64,000 nt of DNA, taken from contig CAYZGU010000004.1 in assembly GCA_964478165.1 (NCBI GenBank), positions 87,659 to 151,658 of the forward strand, in the 5' to 3' direction. This DNA comes from CAYZGU01 sp964478165 (GTDB taxonomy: Bacteria > Poribacteria > WGA-4E > JAJDTR01). A model generated the notes under the pieces. That model was not told where the DNA came from and ran no database searches. It saw only the letters and a list, made by a program, of their open reading frames with translations. Both the position numbers and the translations under genes were made by a program. Shown here in pieces: positions 1-8,719 of this stretch (the first letter of the stretch is position 1; each line of letters begins with the position of its first letter).

Positions 1-653
1 ACGTCCAAGGATTGGCTCGCAAGCACGACGTTGTTCTCATCTTTGATGAAGTTTCGTCTGGCTGGCGACTGTCGACTGGCGGTGCACAAAAGTGTCTGGG
101 CGTTATTCCCGACATGACGGTCGTTGCGAAAGCCATGTCAAATGGCTATCCGATGGGCGCGGTCGTGGGTTCTCGGAGGGTCATGGAACCAGCCAGTCAA
201 ATGTTCGTGTCAAGTTCGTATTGGAGTGATAATGTTGGGTTGACGGCAGCATTAACTACGATTCGCGAACTGAAACGACGGGATTCAGAAAGGTGCTTTA
301 AGGAGATTGGGGAAAAACTCCGTGCGGGACTGAATGAAGCCATCGCTTTGTCTGGAATCTCGGGCGCTTGTAACGGCCTCCACACCAATCCATCAATAAC
401 ATTTGAATTGCCCGACGAGACACTACAGCAGAAGGTGAAAACGTTATTTATTCAGGAGATGGCCAAGAGGAACATTCACTGCAGTACAGGGTTTAACGCG
501 ACATTGGCGCATAGTGATGATGACATCGAACGCACGTCGGAATCCGCAAGAGAGGTTATGGTTCTAATTAAGCAAGGCGTAGAAGCTGGAAATGTGGATT
601 CCCTATTGGAATGTGACGTCAAGAAGGACCCATTCCGGCGTCTTGTACGGTAA
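1..653 (+). CDS. Class III aminotransferase, C-terminal part (glutamate-1-semialdehyde aminotransferase-like)
   Basis: The reading frame is open from the left edge, so the N-terminus lies outside the window. The visible part has the PLP-binding core of fold-type I class III aminotransferases: an FDEV motif (Asp that contacts the pyridine nitrogen) near the start, then the Schiff-base lysine in VVAKAMSNGYPMGAVVG. The closest familiar pattern is glutamate-1-semialdehyde 2,1-aminomutase. The catabolic neighbourhood and the Trp in SSGWR make a sugar-amine or amino-acid aminotransferase equally possible, so no symbol is given. An SDR oxidoreductase starts 11 bases after the stop, so the two are probably co-transcribed. 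The pairing suggests oxidation plus transamination of one substrate, but the substrate cannot be read from the sequence. Confidence 0.85.
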   Translation, partial: VQGLARKHDVVLIFDEVSSGWRLSTGGAQKCLGVIPDMTVVAKAMSNGYPMGAVVGSRRVMEPASQMFVSSSYWSDNVGLTAALTTIRELKRRDSERCFKEIGEKLRAGLNEAIALSGISGACNGLHTNPSITFELPDETLQQKVKTLFIQEMAKRNIHCSTGFNATLAHSDDDIERTSESAREVMVLIKQGVEAGNVDSLLECDVKKDPFRRLVR

Positions 654-664
654 TAAGGTGATAT

Positions 665-1471
665 ATGACAGACACTACTGAACAGCATGTAATGAATCTC
701 TTCAGTTTGAAAGGCAAAGTCGCCATTGTAACCGGAGCGTGCGGTTGGCTTGGGGCCGCAATGAGCCGCGCATTGGCAGAGGCGAGTGCACGTGTCGTCG
801 TCACGAGCCGGACGCAATCACAGGCAGTGGAGTTCGCGACATCGTTGCCCGGGCATGGTCATCTTGGAATCTGTTTCAGCCAAGATGACACCGATTCGAT
901 TCCCAGCTTTGTTTCCTCAGTAATTGAGCAGATGGGACAGATTGACATTCTGGTAAATAACGCTTATGGTGGTCCTGCACCAGATATTGAGTCTGCAACG
1001 GCTGACGACTTTGATCGGGCATATCACACTGGAGTTACCGGATATTTTCTACTCGCTCGCGATGTGGCAAGGCATCTGCGTGAGCGAGAATGTCCGGGTT
1101 CAATTATCAACATTGGTAGCATGTATGGTCTTGTGGCGAGCTATCCGTCCGCGTACGAAGGATTGCCCGCGAATAGCCCGCCCAATTATCACGCACTAAA
1201 GGGTGGTATTGTACATTTGACCCGCCATTTGGCAGCTTATTGGGCGAAAGACAATATTCGCGTTAACACACTTAGTCCAGGGCCATTTCCGAAACCGGCG
1301 GTCCGAGATAGGACTGAGGGTATGGTTGAACGTTTGGAAGAAAAAGTTCCTCTTGGACGGATGGGCCGTCCTGAGGAGCTAAAAGGTGCAGTGGTATTGC
1401 TGGCTAGCAATGCGGGAAGCTATATCACCGGCCAGAATCTGTTGGTTGATGGCGGGTGGACGGCATGGTGA
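665..1471 (+). CDS. SDR-family NAD(P)-dependent oxidoreductase
   Basis: A classical short-chain dehydrogenase/reductase of 268 residues, the usual family length. It has the Rossmann cofactor motif TGACGWLG near residue 24, the LVNNAYGG structural motif, a catalytic Ser in NIGSMYG, the active-site Tyr-x3-Lys in NYHALKGG, and the C-terminal ending ITGQNLLVDGGW. All catalytic residues are present, so it should be an active cytosolic alcohol or sugar dehydrogenase. The ATG lies 11 bases after the aminotransferase stop, with a weak purine-rich ribosome site. The substrate is unknown; sugar, gluconate or 3-oxoacyl-type substrates are all compatible with this family. Confidence 0.92.
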   Translation: MTDTTEQHVMNLFSLKGKVAIVTGACGWLGAAMSRALAEASARVVVTSRTQSQAVEFATSLPGHGHLGICFSQDDTDSIPSFVSSVIEQMGQIDILVNNAYGGPAPDIESATADDFDRAYHTGVTGYFLLARDVARHLRERECPGSIINIGSMYGLVASYPSAYEGLPANSPPNYHALKGGIVHLTRHLAAYWAKDNIRVNTLSPGPFPKPAVRDRTEGMVERLEEKVPLGRMGRPEELKGAVVLLASNAGSYITGQNLLVDGGWTAW

Positions 1472-1619
1472 TTTATGGGTTGATGCGTGACACGCAGTGA
1501 AACTGTTTTTGGGTTAATGTGCATGATATAGGAGAGTCTGGATTTTGCTAGTGTGCACTTAGCCCTTACGATTTTCACATATTTCATTACAACATTCCAT
1601 TCGTCGCAAGGAGAAAGTT

Positions 1620-2624
1620 TTGAGAAATAGAACTATGAATTATGATTATAGAGATTTTGACCGTGAAATTTGGAACGATGAGTTAGAGGCCTTTGTGCCC
1701 TCAGTAATTTATGATATGCATTGTCATATTTGGTCCGAAGCGCATCAAGGTAAATCGACGGGGGCTGGCAGTCCGCTACGCATGGAGCAGGATTATGAGG
1801 ACCACCTGTCATGGGCAGCGAACCTTTATCCTGAACGAGAGATGCATTACCTGGTCATCGGAACTCCGGTTCGAGGCATGGACACAGAAGGTCATAACGA
1901 CTGGATGGCTTCTCAGCTGGCCGCGGATCCGAAATCAGCCGTTAATATGTTCGTTACACCAGATATGACAGCGGATTACGTTGCTGCCCAGGTCAAGAAG
2001 CACAATTTTTTTGGTCTGAAACCGTATCGAACCTTCGCTCCCGATCCGGCCAATGCGCGCATTCGTGATTTCTTGCCCGAGGCTTTGATAGAAGTAGCGC
2101 ACGACATGGGTCTGGCAATCACGATGCATCTCTCCAAAAAAACTGGTGCGGCGGATACTGAAAACCTGGAAGACCTGGATCGCTACACCAAAGTATATCC
2201 AAAAGCGCAGTGGATTTTAGCGCATTGCGCACGCGGTTTCAATGCGTTTAGCCTGGAGCAATCGATTCATGTTCTTAAGCAGATGCCAAATATCTGGTAT
2301 GATACTTCAGCAGTAAATGACCTCTACTCGCACTATCTATTGATGAAACATGAGAATCGAAAACGGGTGATGTTCGGTTCCGACAACGTTGTGGCGGGGT
2401 GCGCACGTGGCAAGTATATTACCTATGGTCGAGCGTGGGACTATTTCGAAGGGTTTCCAGAGCTACGTCACTGCGATGCCACGCCGACGTTGGTAATATA
2501 CGAACAATTGCGCCAGCACCGGCAAGTTGCAGACATGTTGGGATTCACTCAGGCGGAAATCGAAGACTTCTTTTCGGGTAATGCTGTGCGGTTCATAGCA
2601 CAGCTGCGGGGTGCGCAGAATTAG
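1620..2624 (+). CDS. Amidohydrolase family protein (Amidohydro_2 TIM barrel)
   Basis: The 334-residue protein has the metal-dependent hydrolase pattern: IYDMHCHIW (HxH, strand 1 metal ligands), AITMHLSKK (His, mid-barrel), ILAHCARGF (His) and MFGSDNV (final Asp). These are the hallmarks of the Amidohydro_2 group, which includes decarboxylases and lactonases acting on aromatic acids or sugar lactones. The start chosen is TTG because GGAG sits six bases upstream; the ATG 15 bases further in has no ribosome site at the right distance. It stands alone between a 148-base and a 62-base spacer, in line with the neighbouring catabolic genes. Two more amidohydrolases occur near 25.2 and 34.1 kb. Confidence 0.85.
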   Translation: MRNRTMNYDYRDFDREIWNDELEAFVPSVIYDMHCHIWSEAHQGKSTGAGSPLRMEQDYEDHLSWAANLYPEREMHYLVIGTPVRGMDTEGHNDWMASQLAADPKSAVNMFVTPDMTADYVAAQVKKHNFFGLKPYRTFAPDPANARIRDFLPEALIEVAHDMGLAITMHLSKKTGAADTENLEDLDRYTKVYPKAQWILAHCARGFNAFSLEQSIHVLKQMPNIWYDTSAVNDLYSHYLLMKHENRKRVMFGSDNVVAGCARGKYITYGRAWDYFEGFPELRHCDATPTLVIYEQLRQHRQVADMLGFTQAEIEDFFSGNAVRFIAQLRGAQN

Positions 2625-2701
2625 CGTTTGATCTTGTTTTCTCCAGCCGCCTTTTTGTTTTCAGGTTTCAATATCCGCCCTACATAATGGAAAGACGAAA
2701 G

Positions 2702-4663
2702 ATGAGTTCAAAAACAATTACACTATCCTATCAAACCTACACCGAGTTCGACACGAACACTCGCGATTTGAATCTCCATCTCGAGCCGGATACCGGGGCC
2801 GTGAGTTTGGCCAAGGGTGTGACCTATGCCGACGAGATGGGGAATTGCAATATGCGAGATCTTGAGCTTGTCTCGGGCACGCAATTGATTCGCAAAGAAT
2901 TTTGGATTGACAATCCTAATGCTGATGGCGCGGCACTGTTGCCATACATTATGCGTCGACCGGATCCGGGTAGCCGTCTCCGAATCACGATTAACGATCT
3001 ACAGACAGTTGTCTTTGAGGAGCCACGGGAACGCGACTATTGGACAGACGGTTGGACGAATATCCCTATTCCCGTTGACGTGCTGCAGCCCGGATTGAAC
3101 ACGTTTGTTTTCCAAGCAGATGGTGAAGAGACATGGGGCTTTCTAATTGAGCAGGGGTGCCTGCCTAACCGTAGCGCAAAGAGTCGAGATGCGGGGCGAA
3201 ATTGGGACGATGAATGTTTGGGCGAGAATCATGCGTGCGATGGCGAATACATGATTCGATTAAGAATAGACCAGTATGCATCGGACGGTGTTATGGAATC
3301 TCGAATCGTTGATGTTGGAAGCCTTGCATCCGAAGATGGCATCGCAGTACCGTTGCAGCTGAATCGCATAGCGTCCAGCTGGCATGTAGACCAACCCGGT
3401 GACACAGAAATTCAGATGAGGTACCGGCTGGGTTCGACACCTGAATATGAGTTTGAAACCTGGACGGATTGGTGTGATTTCCCGAACGCGATTTCGCCCG
3501 ATGGCTTGCTCCAATGTTCGGATGGTCGGCGTTATTTACAATGGCAGCTGATTTTGCGAACTGGAAATCCCTCGGTTACACCGCGTGTGGAGGGGCTGGA
3601 AATTATGGTTGATGTCGACGTGGGAGGAGAAGTTGGCGAGCCACTTCTTGAGCTAGCCGAACAGAATATTCCAGAGATTGTTCGTGGTTCTCATCATTTC
3701 GCCTACCTGGCTCATGATACAAAGCGGGCTGAAATCTTTCGAGAGCGTTGGAAGCTCGATGAGGTTATAGCCGATGCAACCTCCGAGTTCGACCGGTTTG
3801 TCCGTTTGAGTGCCTGGGTCCGACATCAGTGGGAAAACGGTTGGAATAGTGGGGATATCGATTTTTGTCCTCCATGGGATGGAATGCTGATTCTGGAACT
3901 TGCATCGCGCAAGCTCAGTTTGGGCATGTGTACTCACTACAGCACTGTTTTTGTGCATGCGTGTGCGTCGCTGGGACTTATCGCTCGGACAGTGGTGGTT
4001 GGTAGACACTGTGTCGCGGAGGCATGGTCCGAGGAATATGATAAATGGATTATGGTGGACACGGGCGGCGATTCTAGAGATGAAACCAAGGCGACATACA
4101 GCTACACGCGAGACGGCGTTCCCATGAGTACACTAGAGGTTCACACTGCCTGGGTGAATCAGGATTTTGATGGCCTTGCAATCGAACCGGAACATGCGGC
4201 GAAACGATTTGAAGACAGCCTTACCACCCGGACTGGGTTGTTTGATTCTTTCTGCATCACCCGGCGAAACGATGAACTCCGTACCCTTAGCCCCGGCGAA
4301 CCCGAACACGGAAAGGCGCCATACCATTACGATGGCTATCTGTGGTGGAAAGACAATAACACGCCACCTAATCCGTGGTTCTCCAGGAAGTCGAACCGAA
4401 TCGGCGATTTCTACTGGACGCCTAATCGCACCATGATTTATCTGAGTCGATGCGATGACTCAGAGGTGCTTGATGTGGATTTTACTACTACAGCACCCAA
4501 TTTGAAACACTATCTGGTTCAGATAGATCGTGGAGATTGGAAATCGCAGCCGAATCATTTTGGTTGGCAATTGCGAGATGGAGAGAACCACTTGCGTGTG
4601 AAGAGTGTCAATCAGTGGGGTTGGGAGGGTAAGGAGAGCCACGTTCTAGTGAAACGTATGTAG
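2702..4663 (+). CDS. Transglutaminase-like domain protein
   Basis: A large protein (about 653 residues from this start; an ATG 15 bases upstream is also in frame). Its centre carries a transglutaminase/protease-like core: the nucleophile Cys in LGMCTHYS, a His in VVGRHCVAEAW and an Asp in WIMVDTGGDS, in the expected Cys-His-Asp order. The N-terminal third looks like beta-sandwich material rich in Trp and Asp, and the C-terminus (GWEGKESHVLVKRM) resembles a fibronectin-type beta domain. No signal peptide is obvious. Bacterial proteins of this fold are mostly peptidases or cross-linking enzymes acting outside the cytoplasm; here the substrate is unknown. The inner ATG is preferred for the GAAAG-type purine stretch just before it. 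Confidence 0.7.
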   Translation: MSSKTITLSYQTYTEFDTNTRDLNLHLEPDTGAVSLAKGVTYADEMGNCNMRDLELVSGTQLIRKEFWIDNPNADGAALLPYIMRRPDPGSRLRITINDLQTVVFEEPRERDYWTDGWTNIPIPVDVLQPGLNTFVFQADGEETWGFLIEQGCLPNRSAKSRDAGRNWDDECLGENHACDGEYMIRLRIDQYASDGVMESRIVDVGSLASEDGIAVPLQLNRIASSWHVDQPGDTEIQMRYRLGSTPEYEFETWTDWCDFPNAISPDGLLQCSDGRRYLQWQLILRTGNPSVTPRVEGLEIMVDVDVGGEVGEPLLELAEQNIPEIVRGSHHFAYLAHDTKRAEIFRERWKLDEVIADATSEFDRFVRLSAWVRHQWENGWNSGDIDFCPPWDGMLILELASRKLSLGMCTHYSTVFVHACASLGLIARTVVVGRHCVAEAWSEEYDKWIMVDTGGDSRDETKATYSYTRDGVPMSTLEVHTAWVNQDFDGLAIEPEHAAKRFEDSLTTRTGLFDSFCITRRNDELRTLSPGEPEHGKAPYHYDGYLWWKDNNTPPNPWFSRKSNRIGDFYWTPNRTMIYLSRCDDSEVLDVDFTTTAPNLKHYLVQIDRGDWKSQPNHFGWQLRDGENHLRVKSVNQWGWEGKESHVLVKRM

Positions 4664-5089
4664 CGAGTAAGGCGATTGCAAATGAGACGAAAGGTCCGTT
4701 TCGCGATTTTCCTAACTTGCAAGCCTTTCGCCGCATCGAAAGTCAGCCATCAATAGGTTGTAGGGTTGAACGGTGATCTTGAATCAGGGGCCACCAAGTC
4801 CGAAGACCTGAATTCCGGGTGGCTGCAGGTGCATCTTACGAGAGCAAAGTTACATGTCAGATGGGCGAAATTCTTGAACTGGGTTACAGCATAAGTATCT
4901 GGTATCGTTGTTGGCTTTCGATGAGACAGTGGGACGATTGGACGTGATGTGGATGTTCTATGCAAAAATTTTTAGAGAACCGTCACATCCAGACGGGTCT
5001 TAAAACAATTAAAAAGGGGGACCGTGGCTGCTTTCGGAGTTCCGATTATGTTTGCTTGACTTGGAGCCCGTCGGGAGGTAGATGTTGCC
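4664..5089. other. Intergenic region without recognisable gene
   Basis: This 426-base spacer has no open frame with protein-like composition in either strand. An AT-rich stretch followed by a purine block (near 5005-5025) lies about 70 bases before the next start and could hold a promoter, but no convincing -35/-10 pair was found. Confidence 0.4.
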
Positions 5090-6673
5090 ATGAAAGTTCG
5101 TATGGATAAACCAAGGTTGATTTACTATAATGATGGTCATCATTTTCACGGAAAGCGAATCGAACCGCCCGCTTCGATTCACATGCTCCAGTGGCCCGTC
5201 GACGAGGTGTTGGGCACAGGAGTCGATCTTCTGGTCCTAGGTCTCGGATATGCTGACGTCTATTTTCACAATAGCAAGGTTGGCCGGGTTGTAGGGCAGA
5301 TGAAAGAGGTGTGGGAAAATTACATCGACTGGCGCATCATGCGCATGGTGGAAGAAGCCCAGAAGCTCGGAACCGATCAGGTGCGGGAAGTGATTAAGCG
5401 TGGTCGTGAAAAGGGATTGACCGTGTTTCCATCCCTGAAATTGCAAAGCAGTACAGCACCGGGGGGAGAGCGCTGTGGTCTTTTAAAATGGGAACACGGC
5501 GCCGAGGTTTGTATCGGCGATTCGGGTCGAGCGGAGTGGTGTTACGACTTCTCTCATGAGCTGGTGCGAAAGGACAAGCTAGCCATGCTTCGAGAGATGT
5601 TGGTGGACTACGAAGCAGATGGTCTCGAATTGGATTTCATGTTCGACCGATCCTACTTCAAGCAGTCTGAGATAGAGAAACACACACCGTTAATGAATAG
5701 TTTTATGGCCGAGATTCGAGGAATGGCGAACGAAATTGGCAAAGAACAGGACAGGGAAATCCCCATCATGGTCCGTGTCGGGCTTGACCGTGAGTATAAT
5801 CTGGGAATTGGGCTTGACGTCGAGGCCTGGTTCGAGGCGGGTAGTATTGACTACGTCGTTGGGCAGGACGAGCATGCACTCACTGACACAGAACCAAAGC
5901 CACAATGGTTGCCGGATGCAGCTAACGCTGTCGATGGTGGGGCCTACTATCGTCCGCCGAGGCGCGTGTACGATGAGCGGGTCGGACTGCCGAGCATCGA
6001 AATGTACCGTGCGCTCGGACAGACTCTCTTCTCGGAAGGATGGGCTGGCATGTATCACGGATATCTCCCGTGGCCTTTCGGCGAACCTGAGTACGAAATC
6101 TTGCGTGAGGTCGGCCATCCCGACGTCCATGCGAGGCGGTACAAACGCTATCTGCTCCAACCACGAGAGGGTATAGAGGGCGAACCAACGACCACACCTC
6201 ATCGCCAGCTACCAGTGCCTCTTGCAGAAGGGCAAACGGCTAAGCTAAACATCTGGGTCGCTGACGACATCGAAAGTGCGAAGAAGGATGGAGAGATGCG
6301 TAAACCAATTCTCACGGTACGGTTCTCCTATTTCTGTATTGATGATGATGTTGAGTTCCGGTTCAATGGTCGAGTTTTGCCGTGGGAGGATGCCGAAATT
6401 ACCGATGAACGTGCGCTGTTTATGAAGGTGGACCTCGCGGGTTCCATGAGCGTTCAAGCGCCGCTGGGCATGTCTGCTCACTGGTTCCGATATAAACTGG
6501 AGTTGGAGGACCTGAATCAGGGCGAGAACACCCTTGAAGTTGAAAGCAGGCGTTTTTCTAAGGCCGCGGGCTTCACGCGCAGCGTCAACGGGGTGGAGAT
6601 TCAGACGCGTTATAAGGATTTCCTTCGACCTGAAGGACTCGGATTGCAGAGGGTGCCACCGCCGCGTGGATAG
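5090..6673 (+). CDS. TIM-barrel glycoside-hydrolase-like protein (paralogue 1)
   Basis: A 527-residue protein starting PRLIYYNDGHHFHG, with a GGGAGG ribosome site upstream. The first about 380 residues look like a glycosidase TIM barrel: a strand ending in GLELDFMFDR, which places acidic residues at a barrel end, then MVRVGLDRE and DYVVGQDEH. The last about 130 residues look like a beta-sandwich (EFRFNGRVLPWED, HWFRYKLELEDL). A second protein of the same architecture lies at 8720-10294, with GVELDWQRHAF at the equivalent place. No signal peptide is seen, so it would act in the cytoplasm or be exported in another way. The family resembles uncharacterised family-10-like glycosylhydrolases; the substrate and the catalytic pair are not proven. 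Rhamnulokinase lies between the two paralogues. Confidence 0.65.
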   Translation: MKVRMDKPRLIYYNDGHHFHGKRIEPPASIHMLQWPVDEVLGTGVDLLVLGLGYADVYFHNSKVGRVVGQMKEVWENYIDWRIMRMVEEAQKLGTDQVREVIKRGREKGLTVFPSLKLQSSTAPGGERCGLLKWEHGAEVCIGDSGRAEWCYDFSHELVRKDKLAMLREMLVDYEADGLELDFMFDRSYFKQSEIEKHTPLMNSFMAEIRGMANEIGKEQDREIPIMVRVGLDREYNLGIGLDVEAWFEAGSIDYVVGQDEHALTDTEPKPQWLPDAANAVDGGAYYRPPRRVYDERVGLPSIEMYRALGQTLFSEGWAGMYHGYLPWPFGEPEYEILREVGHPDVHARRYKRYLLQPREGIEGEPTTTPHRQLPVPLAEGQTAKLNIWVADDIESAKKDGEMRKPILTVRFSYFCIDDDVEFRFNGRVLPWEDAEITDERALFMKVDLAGSMSVQAPLGMSAHWFRYKLELEDLNQGENTLEVESRRFSKAAGFTRSVNGVEIQTRYKDFLRPEGLGLQRVPPPRG

Positions 6674-6690
6674 CGCAGGGTATTTAAGTT

Positions 6691-7180
6691 ATGAAGCACT
6701 TCTCAATTGAGACTGCTGGCTTGGCACTTCCGTCGAATGCCAAGCCAGAGTTGACGCATGCCCTAAACGTCAGTTGGAAGGGGAGGGCAGTTGCCGGGTT
6801 GCGACAGGCGGTCTACCGTTCGTATGTTTATCCGGTGTTGACACCCTCGGGAATGGCTGTTAGCACGGATGTGCCTACTGACCACCCGTGGTAACAGCCC
6901 CAATTCGTTGGTGGCTATAACGTTGTGTGTGGTTTGGCAGATATCATCGACTGCTTGGAGGGACGTTTGAACGAACCTAAGAGCTCGGGAAGAAGGGTGG
7001 CCGTTGCGTTTGAAGTCGAGATTGCACTGAAACAATCGTCGATGCAACAAGGAACGTGCGTCGACTTACCGCTAAAGAATCGGTCGCTTGGGCTCAATTA
7101 CGATTGGTTTCGGTAGACATTATATGACGCTGTTCCAGTGTGTAGCCGCGAATTTGAGGTTGCTGAAAATGGGGATAACC
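6691..7180 (+). pseudogene. Decayed DUF6807 (PmoA-like) gene
   Basis: The segment begins with an ATG and reads in one frame up to a stop at 6892-6894. It then continues in the same frame as protein-like sequence to 7116, and finally in another frame (TLYDAVPVCSREFEVAENG) up to the start of the kinase gene. The part YVYPVLTPSGMAVSTDVPTD followed by HPW matches the layout I know from DUF6807/PmoA-like proteins (a YPxYTPSG block followed by DHPxHxS). At the stop, the bases read as His-Asn-Ser if two bases are restored, which suggests a small deletion in an ancestral DHPWHNS motif. At least two frame disruptions make it a pseudogene. Family assignment is from memory of the motif and is moderately sure. 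Confidence 0.5.
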
Positions 7181-7181
7181 G

Positions 7182-8663
7182 ATGGCAGAAACTCAGGTGT
7201 TTTTGGCATTCGATCTTGGTGCCGAAAGCGGACGTGCGGTGCTTGGGTACTTCAATCGCCAGAAAATCTTCTTAGAAGAGCTCCACCGATTTACTAATGG
7301 TGGAGTTCGTGTTCTGGATAGTTTGCACTGGGACGTACTCCATCTGTGGAGCGAAATGAAAAACGCCCTGTCGATCTGTGCCCTACGGGATTTACATCTC
7401 CAAGGAATCGGTGTTGACACATGGGGAGTTGATTTCGCTATGATTGGCGCGGATAACTCACTTCTTAGTCTCCCATATCATTACCGTGATTCACGTACCG
7501 ATGGCATGCTGGAGGAAGCCTTCTGTCGTCTTTCGCGCGAGGAGATTTTTGGGTTCAGTGGTGGACAGTTTCTTCAGATTAACACCCTGTACCAATTGCT
7601 GTCCATGGTGGTGCACCAATCGCCATTACTTGAGATTGCGGATACGCTTCTTATGATGTCTGATCTGTTTGTCTTTTGGTTGACGGGAAAGAAGGTCTGT
7701 GAGTTTACCAATGCAACCACGACACAGTTTTATGACCCACGGCAGAAGTGTTGGTCAAGAGATATTTTCAAGGCATTCAGTCTTCCGTTCGGTCTCCTCC
7801 CGGAGATTGTACAGCCGGGTACCCAACTCGGCACGCTCCTTCCGTCTGTGTGTGAAGAGACGGGATTAGGAGACGTACCCGTTATTGCTACGGGGAGTCA
7901 CGATACGGCCTCTGCTGTCGCAGCCGTGCCCGCACTCGGCGAGAATTGGGCTTATATTAGCTCCGGAACATGGTCCCTGATGGGTGTAGAGCTTCCTGAA
8001 CCGATGCTCGCCGATCGTGCACTGAATCTTAATTTTACGAATGAGGGTGGCGTGGACAATACGTTCCGTTTTCTCAAGAACATCATGGGATTATGGCTGG
8101 TGCAGGAATGTCGGCGGATCTGGGCGCGAGAAGGTTGTAAAATGTCGTACGACCAGTTAACTCAGATTGCTGCGAATGCTCAACCCTTTACAGCGATGAT
8201 CGATCCTGATGACAGCACCTTTCTGAGCCGTGGAGATATGCCGTCGCGTATTCTTGAGTACTGTAGACGGGGCGGACAAGCGCCGCCTTCAGACGAAGGC
8301 AGCACGATTCGCTGTGTCCTAGAAAGTTTGGCGTTGAAATATCGGTGGGTTCGAGAGAAACTCGAATTTATGTGGGGCAAACCGATTAACGTCATTCACG
8401 TGATCGGGGGTGGTGCTCGGAATACACTCCTGTGTCAGTTCACTGCGAATGCGACTGGTGTGCCCGTTGTCGCTGGTCCAACAGAGGCGACCGCAATTGG
8501 GAACATCATGGTACAAGCACTGGGGATAGGTTTAATCGATTCGATTACTCACGGCCGTGAGATTATCCGCCAATCTTTTGAGTTGGTGACCTACGAACCA
8601 CAGGATGTGAATCGGTGGAACGGAGCCTACCAGCAGTTTCTTGCTGTTACTGCACTGAGTTAG
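7182..8663 (+). CDS. rhaB: Rhamnulokinase-like FGGY carbohydrate kinase
   Basis: The 493-residue length and the motifs fit the FGGY family, and the RhaB branch in particular: DLGAESGRAVLG (phosphate-1 loop), TWGVDFAMIG, YRDSRTDGM, GSHDTASAVAAVPA (catalytic Asp in the second domain), YISSGTWSLMGVEL, and GGGARNTLLCQFTANATG plus EATAIGN in the C-terminal ATP-binding half. It would phosphorylate L-rhamnulose (or a related ketose) with ATP in the cytoplasm. No rhamnose isomerase or rhamnulose-1-phosphate aldolase is visible in the window, so the true substrate could be another deoxy or keto sugar. It lies between two paralogous glycosidase-like genes, which suggests the kinase handles the sugar they release. 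Confidence 0.88.
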   Translation: MAETQVFLAFDLGAESGRAVLGYFNRQKIFLEELHRFTNGGVRVLDSLHWDVLHLWSEMKNALSICALRDLHLQGIGVDTWGVDFAMIGADNSLLSLPYHYRDSRTDGMLEEAFCRLSREEIFGFSGGQFLQINTLYQLLSMVVHQSPLLEIADTLLMMSDLFVFWLTGKKVCEFTNATTTQFYDPRQKCWSRDIFKAFSLPFGLLPEIVQPGTQLGTLLPSVCEETGLGDVPVIATGSHDTASAVAAVPALGENWAYISSGTWSLMGVELPEPMLADRALNLNFTNEGGVDNTFRFLKNIMGLWLVQECRRIWAREGCKMSYDQLTQIAANAQPFTAMIDPDDSTFLSRGDMPSRILEYCRRGGQAPPSDEGSTIRCVLESLALKYRWVREKLEFMWGKPINVIHVIGGGARNTLLCQFTANATGVPVVAGPTEATAIGNIMVQALGIGLIDSITHGREIIRQSFELVTYEPQDVNRWNGAYQQFLAVTALS

Positions 8664-8719
8664 ATTAGGATAGTGTTCATCTTAACCAATCGCGACACTT
8701 GTACACCAAGGAAATAGTA

